A stretch of 64,000 bases of DNA, from assembly GCF_014395785.1 (NCBI RefSeq), contig NZ_CP060713.1, positions 648,501-712,500 of the forward strand. The letters run 5' to 3'. Positions 8,392-16,326 of this stretch are shown one piece after another. How positions within the stretch are numbered: position 1 is the first letter of the stretch; the number at the start of each line of letters is the position of its first letter. Below the pieces are notes generated by a model. It did no database searches. It saw nothing but the letters and a program-made list of their open reading frames with translations, and was not told the DNA's origin. The DNA is from Nocardioides mesophilus. Lineage in GTDB: Bacteria; Actinomycetota; Actinomycetes; Propionibacteriales; Nocardioidaceae. Both the position numbers and the translations under genes were made by a program.

Positions 8392-9138
8392 TCACACCTG
8401 GGAGGGGTCGACCTCCACGATCGGGTCGCTCGTCGGCCGCTTGGCCGGCTCGCCCGCCGGCTCGATGGTGATCGCCACCTTCGTACCCTTCGGCGGCATC
8501 GGCATCGAGGCGCCCTTCACCTTGCCCTCGAGCGCGATCACCGGGCTCGGCAGCTCCCCGGTGATCGACCACACCTGGTAGACTTTGCCGGCCTCGAGCG
8601 GCTTGAGGTCACGTGCGTCGACGGCCATCTCGTTGCGCCCGGGCGACGTGGCCACCCGGACCTGGCCGTACGGCGTGTCCACGGAGGCCTCGTGGTGGTC
8701 CGCGGCCGAGAAGACCTCGGACACCCCGGCCGCCATCGGCGTCTGGTCCTCGCCGAGCTGGGCGATCCCGATGGCACCTCCGCCGACCAGGACCACCGCC
8801 GCGGCCGCTGCGGCCAGCCAGGTGCGACGCGGACGACGACGTACCGCGGCCAGCTCGACCACCGGGGCGCGCTCCTCCGCCACCGGCGCGGTCTGCTCGG
8901 TCACCGGGGGCGGCAGCTGGGGGGTGCGGTCGGCGGCGGCCAGCACCCGCGCCTTGAGGGAGGCCGGCGGCACGACCGCTTCGCTGGCGCCCATCGAGGC
9001 GGCGGCCTGACGCAGCTCGCGGACCTCCTCGCAGCAGACCGCGCAGGCCTCGAGGTGGGTGCGGAACGCCGCCGCTTCCTCGGCACTCAGCGCGTCGAGT
9101 GCGTAGGCGCCGGAGAGAGTGTGCAGCTCGGTGCTCAT
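8392..9138 (-). CDS. rskA: Anti-sigma-K factor, RskA family
   Basis: A 248-aa single-pass membrane protein. The N-terminal zinc-associated anti-sigma domain is present (HLEACAVCCEEV near residue 28), a transmembrane helix lies at about 106-124 after an Arg-rich stop (RRRPRRTW), and the C-terminal extracytoplasmic RskA domain includes VYQVWSI near 190. It should hold the upstream ECF sigma factor at the membrane. Its start overlaps the sigma factor stop by 4 nt, so the two are translationally coupled. Confidence 0.92.
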   Translation of the reverse strand: MSTELHTLSGAYALDALSAEEAAAFRTHLEACAVCCEEVRELRQAAASMGASEAVVPPASLKARVLAAADRTPQLPPPVTEQTAPVAEERAPVVELAAVRRRPRRTWLAAAAAAVVLVGGGAIGIAQLGEDQTPMAAGVSEVFSAADHHEASVDTPYGQVRVATSPGRNEMAVDARDLKPLEAGKVYQVWSITGELPSPVIALEGKVKGASMPMPPKGTKVAITIEPAGEPAKRPTSDPIVEVDPSQV

Positions 9139-9713
9139 GACGCCCCTTCCAAACAGTCGCGGAGACGGATCAGTCCGTCTCTCATCCGGGTCTTGATCGT
9201 GGGCAGCGGCTTCTCCAGGAGAGTCGCGACCTCGTTGTAGGTGTAGCCGTTGAAGTAGGCCAGCCGCACCGACTCCAGCTGCAGGTCGGTGAGCGTCTGC
9301 AGGCAGTCCCGGACCGCGCCGTGCTCCTCGGCGGCGATCACGGCCTCCCCCGGCTCGTCGTGCACCACCTCGTCGGGTGCGGCCTGCTGGTCGCTGCGCT
9401 TGGCGGCCTCGTTGCGGCGTACGGCGTCGACCGCGCGGCGGTGCGCGATGGTCATCACCCAGGTCTTGCCGCGCCCGAGGTCCCGGTTGAAGCCGGCCGC
9501 CTTGCGCCAGACCTCGAGGAAGACCTCCTGCGTCACGTCCTCGGCGCGCGCCGGGTCGCGGACGACCCGTCGAGCCACGCCGTACACCGCGGAGGACAAG
9601 GCGTCGTACAACGCCTCGAACGCCTGCGAGTCACCGCGTGCCACCTGTGACATCAACGTGTCGACGTCCGGCGGTTCCGTGGACGAAACGAGCCGCAAGC
9701 CCGGTTCCGCCAT
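9135..9713 (-). CDS. sigK: ECF RNA polymerase sigma factor, SigK-type
   Basis: A 192-aa sigma-70 family protein. Region 2 (FEALYDALSSAVYGVARRVV, then AEDVTQEVFLEVWRKAA) recognises the -10, and region 4 (LQLESVRLAYFNGYTYNEVA, then IKTRMRDGLIRLR) the -35. The start chosen is the ATG at 9713, preceded by GAGGAGG at a 5-6 nt spacing; a GTG at 9731 is in frame but would place the ribosome site inside the gene. The co-encoded RskA-type anti-sigma supports the SigK assignment. The stimulus is unknown; mycobacterial SigK responds to redox conditions. Confidence 0.93.
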   Translation of the reverse strand: MAEPGLRLVSSTEPPDVDTLMSQVARGDSQAFEALYDALSSAVYGVARRVVRDPARAEDVTQEVFLEVWRKAAGFNRDLGRGKTWVMTIAHRRAVDAVRRNEAAKRSDQQAAPDEVVHDEPGEAVIAAEEHGAVRDCLQTLTDLQLESVRLAYFNGYTYNEVATLLEKPLPTIKTRMRDGLIRLRDCLEGAS

Positions 9714-9847
9714 GTTCTCCTCCTCGTTCACAGCCTGAGGTTAGTTCGCCGGTGCGCCCGCCATGGATGGGTGCGGGCAAAAAGTTCTTGGCACCGCCGC
9801 CAGACGCAGATTGCCGCTCGGTCGTCGTCGGGGGTCATGATGGGGGG

Positions 9848-10183
9848 ATGAATGACACCGGCACGGTCGAAGGCACCCTGCGCGCCAAGAAGGCGGAGCT
9901 GGAGTCCCAGCTCGCAGCCTGGTCGGCCAAGCCGGAGGAACAGGGCTCGATCTCCTTCGGCAAGCGGGTCGGCGAGGGTACGTCGATGGCCGTGGAACGG
10001 CTGTCACAGGTGGCGGCCTACGACCAGCTCCAGATCACCCTGGCCGACGTGGACCGGGCACTGGCCAAGGTTGGCGACGGCAGCTACGGCCGCTGCGACG
10101 TCTGCGGCAAGCCGATTCCCGAGGGCCGGCTGGAGGCACTCCCCTGGGCGGTGCTCTGCGTCGAGGACGCCGCCCGCCGCTGA
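9848..10183 (+). CDS. TraR/DksA-family zinc-finger protein
   Basis: A 111-aa protein. The N-terminal two-thirds is a predicted helical hairpin/coiled coil, and the C-terminal zinc finger begins CDVCGKPIPEGRLEALPWAVLC; the distal metal-binding position appears as C-V-E-D rather than CxxC, so one zinc ligand is altered. DksA-like proteins act in the RNA polymerase secondary channel; actinobacterial short forms are poorly characterised. Start ATG 9848 follows GGGGGG. It is divergent from sigK. Confidence 0.85.
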   Translation: MNDTGTVEGTLRAKKAELESQLAAWSAKPEEQGSISFGKRVGEGTSMAVERLSQVAAYDQLQITLADVDRALAKVGDGSYGRCDVCGKPIPEGRLEALPWAVLCVEDAARR

Positions 10184-10261
10184 CCTGGCCGGGGCGGGCC
10201 CGCCGGCACTGCCTCGATTTCTTGGCCGCGCGATGCGCTGCTAGAGTTCCTCTCGCTTCAC

Positions 10262-10334
<73 letters not shown>

Positions 10335-10473
10335 CCCATTCCAGTTCGGGCCCCCTCATGCGGTGGCCATCTTCGGTTGCGAGCCGGACGTCGGTCGGGT
10401 GCCGTATCCCAGCGCCGTCAACAGTGGTCCTTCGGCAGGGGCGCGGAAGGCCCTTCCCGTGTAGGGATGGTCC

Positions 10474-11010
10474 ATGACCGACGACCGGGACCCTCCACCG
10501 ACGACCGACGTGCAGGCCCGCGGGCGCTCCCGGCGGGATCCCCTCGGCCTGATCAGCGGTGGTGAGGGGATCCTGACGGGCACGGTGGTCTGCGCCGCCG
10601 TCATCGCCTACGGCGCCGGGCACGTGCAGTCCACCGCCGAGCTGTGTGTCGCCATCTTCGGCACTGTGCTCATCTACTGGCTGGCCCATCTGCATGCCCG
10701 CACGCTCGGCTCCTCCGTCGCCCACGGTCACCACCCCCTGGTGGCGCTGCGGTCGGCCGTCAGGGAGACCTGGCCGATCGCCGGCGCCTCCGTGCTGCCG
10801 ATCCTCGTCCTGCTTGTCGCCGAGATCGCCGGAGCGTCGCTTCGCACCGCGGCCTGGGTGGCGCTGATCGCCACCATCGCCCTGCTCACCGGCTACAGCT
10901 ACCTGGCCGGTGCCCGCAGCGGCCTGGGCACCTGGGGCAGGGCCGCGAGTGCCGCAGTCGGCGCCGGAATCGGGATCCTGGTGGCCCTGCTGAAGGTCGC
11001 CCTGCACTGA
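10474..11010 (+). CDS. Membrane protein of unknown function, about four helices
   Basis: A 178-aa protein with a polar N-terminal 25 residues and then four predicted membrane segments (about 32-50, 52-70, 103-120, 122-138) plus a Gly/Ala-rich final hydrophobic stretch. A short motif HLHARTLG follows helix 2. I do not recognise the family. It follows tRNA-Lys by about 140 nt, contains no cysteine cluster or enzyme motif, and is convergent with the adenylate cyclase gene 40 nt away. Confidence 0.65.
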   Translation: MTDDRDPPPTTDVQARGRSRRDPLGLISGGEGILTGTVVCAAVIAYGAGHVQSTAELCVAIFGTVLIYWLAHLHARTLGSSVAHGHHPLVALRSAVRETWPIAGASVLPILVLLVAEIAGASLRTAAWVALIATIALLTGYSYLAGARSGLGTWGRAASAAVGAGIGILVALLKVALH

Positions 11011-11049
11011 GCGAACGGACGACCGGCGATCGCCGGGCGGCCTCTGGCA

Positions 11050-12372
11050 CTAGGGCCGACGGCCTGAAGCGGCTCGACCAGGCTCGGCGCGCGAAGCGGC
11101 GGCGTCGACCAGGAAGGTCGCCATCGGGCCCTTCCCCTTCACCTGGATCGTGCCGCGGGGCCGGATCGCGAACTCAGGGCCGAGCGCGGTGGCCACCCGC
11201 TCGGTCACCTGGATCTCACCCGGTGTGCCGTGGGACTCCATCCGGCTCGCGGTGTTCACGGTGTCGCCCCACAGGTCGTAGATGAACTTGCGCCGGCCGA
11301 TCACCCCGGCGACCACCGGGCCCGAGTCGATGCCGATCCGCACCGAGAGCCAGTCCTGGCCGGTCCGGCGGGCGATTGCGCCGATCTCGTCCCGCATGGC
11401 GAGCGCGGCCCGGGTGACCGCCTCGAGGTGGTCCGGGCGTGCCTCGGGCAGCCCGCCGGCCAGCATGTACGCGTCGCCGATCGTCTTGATCTTCTCCACG
11501 CCCTCCGCGTCGGCGACCCGGTCGAAGGCGGAGAAGATCACGTTCAGCAGGTCCACGACGTCCTCGGCGGCCATCACCACCGACCGCTCGGTGAAGCCCA
11601 CGAGGTCGGCGAAGAGCACGCTCACCGCGTCGTGGTGCTCGGCGATCGCACCGCTGTCGCGCTTCAGCCGCTCGGCGATCGGCCCGGGCAGCACGTTGAG
11701 CAGGAGCCGCTCCGACCGCTCCCGTTCCGCCTGGAGCGCGCGGTGCGCCCGCTCCCGCTGCTCCACGAAGTACCCCAGCATCACGTACGCGCAGAGGGTG
11801 ACCCCGACGACGTTGAGCACGAAGAAGGTGGTGACGAACCTCGTGGGCAGCACCGCCGGTGACCGGGCGAACCGTGCGTCGAGCAGCCCGAGCACCACGA
11901 GCTCGGCGAAGAACACCACCAGCCACACCACCGAACGGCGCAGACCCAGCAGGGCGAGCGCCGCGAGCGGGGTGAAGATCGACCACAGGACCATGGCGCT
12001 GGAGGCCACGAAGCCGCCGAGGGAGACCTGCAGGAGACCGGGCAGCAGCAGATAGGCGACGAACTGCGTCGTCCGGAAGAGGTCGAACCGCCGTCCCCGC
12101 GCCAGCACGACGAGCCCGACGACTGTGACCAGCTGGTAGAAGGCCGGAATCGCCGCCGACACCGGGTAGCCGTAGCCGGAGTACGTGATCACCCAGACGG
12201 TGGCGAGGACGGTGATCAACGCCGACGCGAAGATCAACGTGCCCTGGCGAAGCCGCTCGTCGTGGGAGTCCTCCGGACGCGCGCCCAGGTCGGCCAGCCG
12301 CTCGAGCACGCGGAGGACCGACCGCTGTGCTCCGAGCCGTGGCGGGCCGGAGATGACGTCCGATGCGGCCAC
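11050..12372 (-). CDS. Membrane-bound class III adenylate/guanylate cyclase
   Basis: A 440-aa protein with five to six predicted membrane helices (residues about 45-210), a short coiled-coil linker (QRERAHRALQAERERSERLL) and a C-terminal class III cyclase domain. It contains VSVLFADLVGFTERS (metal-binding Asp), KIKTIGDAYMLAGG, RIGIDSGPVVAGVIG and the transition-state segment DLWGDTVNTASRMES. DTVN agrees with ATP-using cyclases, so cAMP is the likely product. GTG start; TAGCAT lies 6 nt upstream, suggesting a leaderless mRNA. Confidence 0.92.
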   Translation of the reverse strand: MAASDVISGPPRLGAQRSVLRVLERLADLGARPEDSHDERLRQGTLIFASALITVLATVWVITYSGYGYPVSAAIPAFYQLVTVVGLVVLARGRRFDLFRTTQFVAYLLLPGLLQVSLGGFVASSAMVLWSIFTPLAALALLGLRRSVVWLVVFFAELVVLGLLDARFARSPAVLPTRFVTTFFVLNVVGVTLCAYVMLGYFVEQRERAHRALQAERERSERLLLNVLPGPIAERLKRDSGAIAEHHDAVSVLFADLVGFTERSVVMAAEDVVDLLNVIFSAFDRVADAEGVEKIKTIGDAYMLAGGLPEARPDHLEAVTRAALAMRDEIGAIARRTGQDWLSVRIGIDSGPVVAGVIGRRKFIYDLWGDTVNTASRMESHGTPGEIQVTERVATALGPEFAIRPRGTIQVKGKGPMATFLVDAAASRAEPGRAASGRRP

Positions 12373-12445
12373 CCGCCGATGCTAGGGCGGCGCCCGCTCA
12401 CAGCGACAGGCACGAACGGGTCAGGTGCCCGGGAACCGGGCCGGA

Positions 12446-13069
12446 CTAGGGGTGCTCGGGCCCGCGGGGTGCGTCTACGGTGCGCGACAGCTGTGGATAC
12501 GTCCCGCGGTAGCCCATCGGTCTCGCGACCACGCTCAGCAGGGCGAACATGACCCGCTGCACAGCGGGCGGCGGGCTTCGGAACTGGACTGTGTCTGCGA
12601 ACTCTCGGCCGAACATGGCCAGCTGGAGAGGATCGGGCATGCCCTTCGCGTTGGTATGGCCGAGCTGTGCGAGCCCGAAGAGGGTCTCGATGCCGTGCAT
12701 GAACCGCTCACCCGGTCGGGCTTCGACCCGCACCAGCGCGTCGACGTCGGCGGCGTTCCACCAGTCGTGCCACTGACCGGGGCGGACCTCGCTGGTCCGC
12801 CCTTCGACAAGAACCGAGGTGGCGCCGTCGAGCAGGACGGTCAGCTCACCCCGAAGGACGGTGAAGCGCTCGAGCATGCTCGGGTGTCGATGCTCGCCGG
12901 CCACCCGCGACCCCACCATGGCGGTGAGCTCCGCGACGACACAACCCTCCGGGTTCTGCCACGGCAGCTCGAGGAGTCGCGCCCGCTCGCGGGTGACAGG
13001 GTTCTCCCAGATCTCGCCGACCCGGATGGGCGGGAGGTCGAGAACCGGGGTGGACGCGGGATGCGACAC
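12446..13069 (-). CDS. Cupin-domain protein
   Basis: A 207-aa protein from GTG 13069, favoured because TAACCT sits 7 nt upstream; an in-frame ATG at 13105 would lie upstream of that promoter. The cupin core includes AGEHRHPSMLERFTVLRGELTV (His/His/Glu ligand pattern HRHPxxxE) and a second strand with GQWHDWWNAAD (third His). The C-terminal 80 residues (FAD..FRSPPPAVQRVMF) are helical. A metal-dependent dioxygenase, isomerase or sensing role is possible; the substrate is unknown. It lies between a cyclase and an SRPBCC gene on the same strand. Confidence 0.8.
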   Translation of the reverse strand: MSHPASTPVLDLPPIRVGEIWENPVTRERARLLELPWQNPEGCVVAELTAMVGSRVAGEHRHPSMLERFTVLRGELTVLLDGATSVLVEGRTSEVRPGQWHDWWNAADVDALVRVEARPGERFMHGIETLFGLAQLGHTNAKGMPDPLQLAMFGREFADTVQFRSPPPAVQRVMFALLSVVARPMGYRGTYPQLSRTVDAPRGPEHP

Positions 13070-13120
13070 GTTCTTCAGGTTAGATCCACCGCATCGTCCC
13101 GGCAACGGCCGTTGGGTCGG

Positions 13121-13549
13121 TCAGTTGCTCGAGGCCTCGATGCGCTCCTTCACGCCGCGCATGAACGACTCGGTGAGGCGGGCGGTGAGCAGGTCACCCA
13201 GGTAGCCCAGGGGCGGCACGCCCCAGATCGACCGGGACCGGTGCTCCAGGGTCACCTTGGTCCCGGTGCCCTCGGGCTCGAAGTCGTACTTCCAGGTGCC
13301 CACCATGGCGCTCGAGGACTTCTCGGTGATGTGCTTGTTCGGCACGACGTCGGTGTAGACGTCGAAGATCTCGAACGGCACCCCGGCGATCTTGGTGCGG
13401 TAGGCGGCGTAGGTGCCGGTTCCCTCCTCGGTCATCCTCAGCTCGCGAATCTCCGCGCTGACCGGGTTCAGGTCCGCCAGCTTCCTCGGGTCGACGAAGA
13501 AGTCGAAGACCCTGTCGACCGGTGCCTCGATGTGGGCGATGGTCTGCAT
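13121..13549 (-). CDS. SRPBCC family protein (START-like lipid/ligand-binding fold)
   Basis: A 142-aa protein from the ATG at 13547-13549, preceded by GAGGAG. It begins with the hallmark strand 'IAHIEAPVDRVFDFFVDPRKL' pattern of polyketide cyclase/START-like proteins and ends with a long amphipathic helix (FMRGVKERIEA). These are single-domain hydrophobic-ligand-binding proteins; no catalytic residues can be assigned. The reading frame is open to 13765, but the extension overlaps the neighbouring gene end and lacks a ribosome site. Confidence 0.85.
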   Translation of the reverse strand: MQTIAHIEAPVDRVFDFFVDPRKLADLNPVSAEIRELRMTEEGTGTYAAYRTKIAGVPFEIFDVYTDVVPNKHITEKSSSAMVGTWKYDFEPEGTGTKVTLEHRSRSIWGVPPLGYLGDLLTARLTESFMRGVKERIEASSN

Positions 13550-13692
13550 GCCACTCAGCTCCTCTCTCGATGCCGGCTCCACGCTAGGAAGACCGGCCGG
13601 AGGCGAACAGAGTCGAACGACATGCCAAGCATGCTTGATGATCGGGCCCCGGTGATCGAAGTCGGGACGTCCTCCGCGTCCGCCGGATCCGG

Positions 13693-14943
13693 TCAGCCAT
13701 GAGGTGGCGAGCCGGGGGCGTCGGGCGGACCCGCGGGCCGCGCACCGGAGCCTCGCCCACGCCACAACGAGCGGCCGGTCCAGGTGCGACGCGCCTTCAC
13801 CGGCGGCGGATCGGGCGGGGTCGTGGGAACCTCGCCGACCAGCTCGTAGCGGTGGCCGTAGGTCTCGATGACCGCCTGGGTCGCGGCGACCACCGGGACG
13901 GAGACCAGGGCGCCGACAGGTCCGAACAGCTTGGCGCCGACGACCACCGCCCCGAACGCGACCGCCGGGTGCACCTGCATCGTCGCGGCGGTGACCCGCG
14001 GGGCGAACAGGTAGTTCTCGACCTGCTGGTAGACGGTGCCGAAGAGCACGACCCAGACGGCGTCGATCGGCTGCCCGGCCAGGGCGATCAGTGCGGGCAC
14101 GGCGATCGCCAGGTAGGTGCCCAGCGTGGGGATGAACTGGGAGACCAGGCCCGTCCAGATCGCCAGCGGCATCCAGTAGGGCACCCCGATGAGGTAGAGG
14201 AAGATCCCGGTGAAGATCGTGCTGAGGACGGCGAGGATCAGCCGGGAGACCACGTAGCCGCCGGTCTTCTCCACCGAGATCTCCCAGACGGTCGAGATCA
14301 CCCGCTGCTGGCGGGGCGGGAACCAGCTCGAGACGGTGTTGCGCAGCTGCGGCCCCTCCGCAGACATGTAGAACGCGAACAGCATGAGGGTCAGCGCCTG
14401 GAAGACCAGTCCGACCAGCGAGGAGAGGATGCCGAAGACACCGGGGGTGAGGTCCTGCGCCAGCTGCTGGATCCGATCCGGCGTCAACCGCAGCGAGTCG
14501 TTGATGTCGGCGGCCCGGAACTGCGTCCCCAGCACCCCGTTGACCCAGTCCACCACGTCACTGATGAGCGTGGGCAGCGAGGTGACCAGGCCGGTGAGCT
14601 GGTCGACCAGGAGCGTGCCGAAGACCCCGACGAAGGCGATCGCGGATGCGGTGAGTCCGAACATGACCAGCCCGGTGGCGGCCCCGCGACGTAGGCCGTG
14701 CCGGACCATCATCTCGACGGCCGGCTCGACGGTGATGCTGAACAGCCAGGCCAGGAAGACCACCGCGAGGAAGTCACTGAGGCTGTGCAGCATCCAGTGC
14801 GCGATCTGGTAGGCCGCCACCGCCGCCAGGACGAAGACCACTCCGCGTCTCAACCACGCGGGTGGCAGGTCGACCAACCGTCCGAGGTCCCAGCCCCGGG
14901 CGGTCGGAACGTCCTCGGGCTGTGTCCCCTCGGGCCCGGTCAC
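13693..14943 (-). CDS. AI-2E family transporter
   Basis: A 416-aa membrane protein with about eight helices. The AI-2E/TqsA/PerM topology is visible: paired N-terminal helices, a long soluble loop with DVVDWVNGVLG (about 130-175), and the conserved C-terminal block FIPTLGTYLAIAVPALIALAG, then QQVENYLFAPRV near 320. Members include quorum-signal exporters and Na+/H+ antiporters, so the substrate is open. A Pro/Arg-rich cytoplasmic tail of about 45 residues follows the last helix. Confidence 0.92.
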   Translation of the reverse strand: MTGPEGTQPEDVPTARGWDLGRLVDLPPAWLRRGVVFVLAAVAAYQIAHWMLHSLSDFLAVVFLAWLFSITVEPAVEMMVRHGLRRGAATGLVMFGLTASAIAFVGVFGTLLVDQLTGLVTSLPTLISDVVDWVNGVLGTQFRAADINDSLRLTPDRIQQLAQDLTPGVFGILSSLVGLVFQALTLMLFAFYMSAEGPQLRNTVSSWFPPRQQRVISTVWEISVEKTGGYVVSRLILAVLSTIFTGIFLYLIGVPYWMPLAIWTGLVSQFIPTLGTYLAIAVPALIALAGQPIDAVWVVLFGTVYQQVENYLFAPRVTAATMQVHPAVAFGAVVVGAKLFGPVGALVSVPVVAATQAVIETYGHRYELVGEVPTTPPDPPPVKARRTWTGRSLWRGRGSGARPAGPPDAPGSPPHG

Positions 14944-15140
14944 CGAGCGTCCTTCCGGACGTGCACCGGTTCCACCGCCGCTCCGGCAGCAGCAAGCCCG
15001 GTCGCGCCCCGCCCGCTCATGTGCCCAGCCTCAGACCCCCTGACCAAACCGCCAAGAGACGAACGTCCCGGCCCCCCGGCGGCGGTGCGCACACCGGGTC
15101 GCGCGTTCCACCCGGGCCTTCGGCCGCCCGCGCCGGACGC

Positions 15141-15947
15141 CTACCGGCTGGGAGTGAAGCGCGCCGTCGCAGCCGGGGTCGGGACCGCACTCGGCGTGGC
15201 CGAGGTGGCCGTGGGGGACGGGACGCCGCTCTGCGACGCGCTCAGTGACGGCGTCGGCGTCGGCGAGGTCTGGGCCTCCGACGGGGTCGCCTCCGGCGTC
15301 GGAGTAGGCGTCGCCGTGGGGCGCTCAGTCGACACGGACGGGGTGGGCGAGGGTGTCGGGCTCGGTGACGGCTCCGGACGGCTGTCGCCGCCCACGAGAC
15401 CGGGCACCGAGGTCCGCGGTCCGTTGCTGTCGGTTCCCCCGGTGTAGCTGGACACGGCCCGGCCCGTAATGATCTCGAAGCCCACGATGATCACCATCGC
15501 GGTCACGAACAGGGCGGCGGCGGCCACCAGGAGTCGCCGCCACGGCAGGCCCCTCAACGTCTCGCGCCAGGTCGCCCGTGGGTCGGGGTCCCCGGTGTCC
15601 TCGAGGGTGAGCTCGGCCCGTTGCAGCTGCTGCTCCGCCGCGTCGAGCCGGTCCTCGGCGCGCGGCCGGTCCTGGGCGAGGTCGGCCGCGGCCTCCCCCA
15701 GGTGGGTCTGCGCACGACGTACCCGGGCCCGGGCCAGGGCCGCGGCGGCGACCCGGTCCCGGCTCACGCGCAGGTAGTGGGAGTAGACCGAGCTGCCGAC
15801 CGTGGCGGCCACGCTGCCCAGGGCCGCGCCGATGATCGTGCCGGCGACCCCGATCGTCGAGAGCAGCACCGCGGAGGACACAGCGGCCAGAGCACCGGCC
15901 GAAGCCTGTACCCAGTTGATGTCGATCCTGTGGTGCTCGTCAGTCAC
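15141..15947 (-). CDS. Two-helix membrane protein with long Pro/Ser/Thr-rich tail
   Basis: A 268-aa protein from GTG 15947. It has an N-terminal hydrophobic Gly/Ala segment (about residues 15-52), an Arg/Ala-rich coiled-coil middle (about 60-125), a second hydrophobic helix near 138-155, and a final 100 residues made of low-complexity SPTPTPSP-type repeats, likely extracytoplasmic and perhaps wall-spanning. I do not recognise a named family. An in-frame ATG at 16052 exists, but the upstream 35 codons look non-conserved and overlap the neighbouring stop region. Confidence 0.6.
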   Translation of the reverse strand: MTDEHHRIDINWVQASAGALAAVSSAVLLSTIGVAGTIIGAALGSVAATVGSSVYSHYLRVSRDRVAAAALARARVRRAQTHLGEAAADLAQDRPRAEDRLDAAEQQLQRAELTLEDTGDPDPRATWRETLRGLPWRRLLVAAAALFVTAMVIIVGFEIITGRAVSSYTGGTDSNGPRTSVPGLVGGDSRPEPSPSPTPSPTPSVSTERPTATPTPTPEATPSEAQTSPTPTPSLSASQSGVPSPTATSATPSAVPTPAATARFTPSR

Positions 15948-16052
15948 TTCACCCAGTGTCAGGGGTGCCCCGGGTGAGACCCAACCGTGCTCGCCATGGG
16001 CCAGACCACCCCGGCTTTCGAGCCGCGAAGTCCATGAGATCTCGGTCACCAC

Positions 16053-16226
16053 TCAGGCGATGAACCGCGGCTCCTCACCGTCGGGGTCCGCGGCCTGGAA
16101 CTTGGCGAGGACCTGCCTGATCTGGTCATGCATGTCGGCCTCGTCGTGGCTGAACGCTCCCAAGTAGGCCCGGAGGGCATGACGCGCCATCTCGAGCTCG
16201 GAGTCGGTGAGATGGATGGTGTTCAC
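16053..16226 (-). CDS. Small conserved-looking hypothetical protein (57 aa)
   Basis: An ORF from a GTG at 16224-16226 to a TGA at 16053-16055. The product begins VNTIHLTDSELEMARHALRAY and contains EADMHDQIRQVLAKFQAADP. It looks like a compact helical protein with actinobacterial codon usage, and similar small ORFs are common in this group. It is divergent from the P-type ATPase. Function unknown. Confidence 0.6.
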   Translation of the reverse strand: MNTIHLTDSELEMARHALRAYLGAFSHDEADMHDQIRQVLAKFQAADPDGEEPRFIA

Positions 16227-16261
16227 AACTCCAGGCTAGATCTCGGAGGGGTCGACCGCCC

Positions 16262-16275
16262 GGGACCAAGGGCAC
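16262..16275. promoter_or_regulatory. DosR/DevR-like palindrome upstream of the P-type ATPase
   Basis: GGGACC-AA-GGGCAC resembles the GGGAC-N4-GTCCC core of DosR boxes with two mismatches, 51 nt before the ATPase ATG. See the regulon finding; the site is predicted by eye only. Confidence 0.35.
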
Positions 16276-16326
16276 TGCCTGCGTAGGCCCTTTCGTCACA
16301 TTCTGACGGGGAAGGGAGGGGCCGTC

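Noticed and set aside
6671-8572. Long minus-strand ORF over the FAD oxidoreductase
   Set aside because: Antisense shadow; no motifs, and it spans the divergent promoter and the next gene's end.
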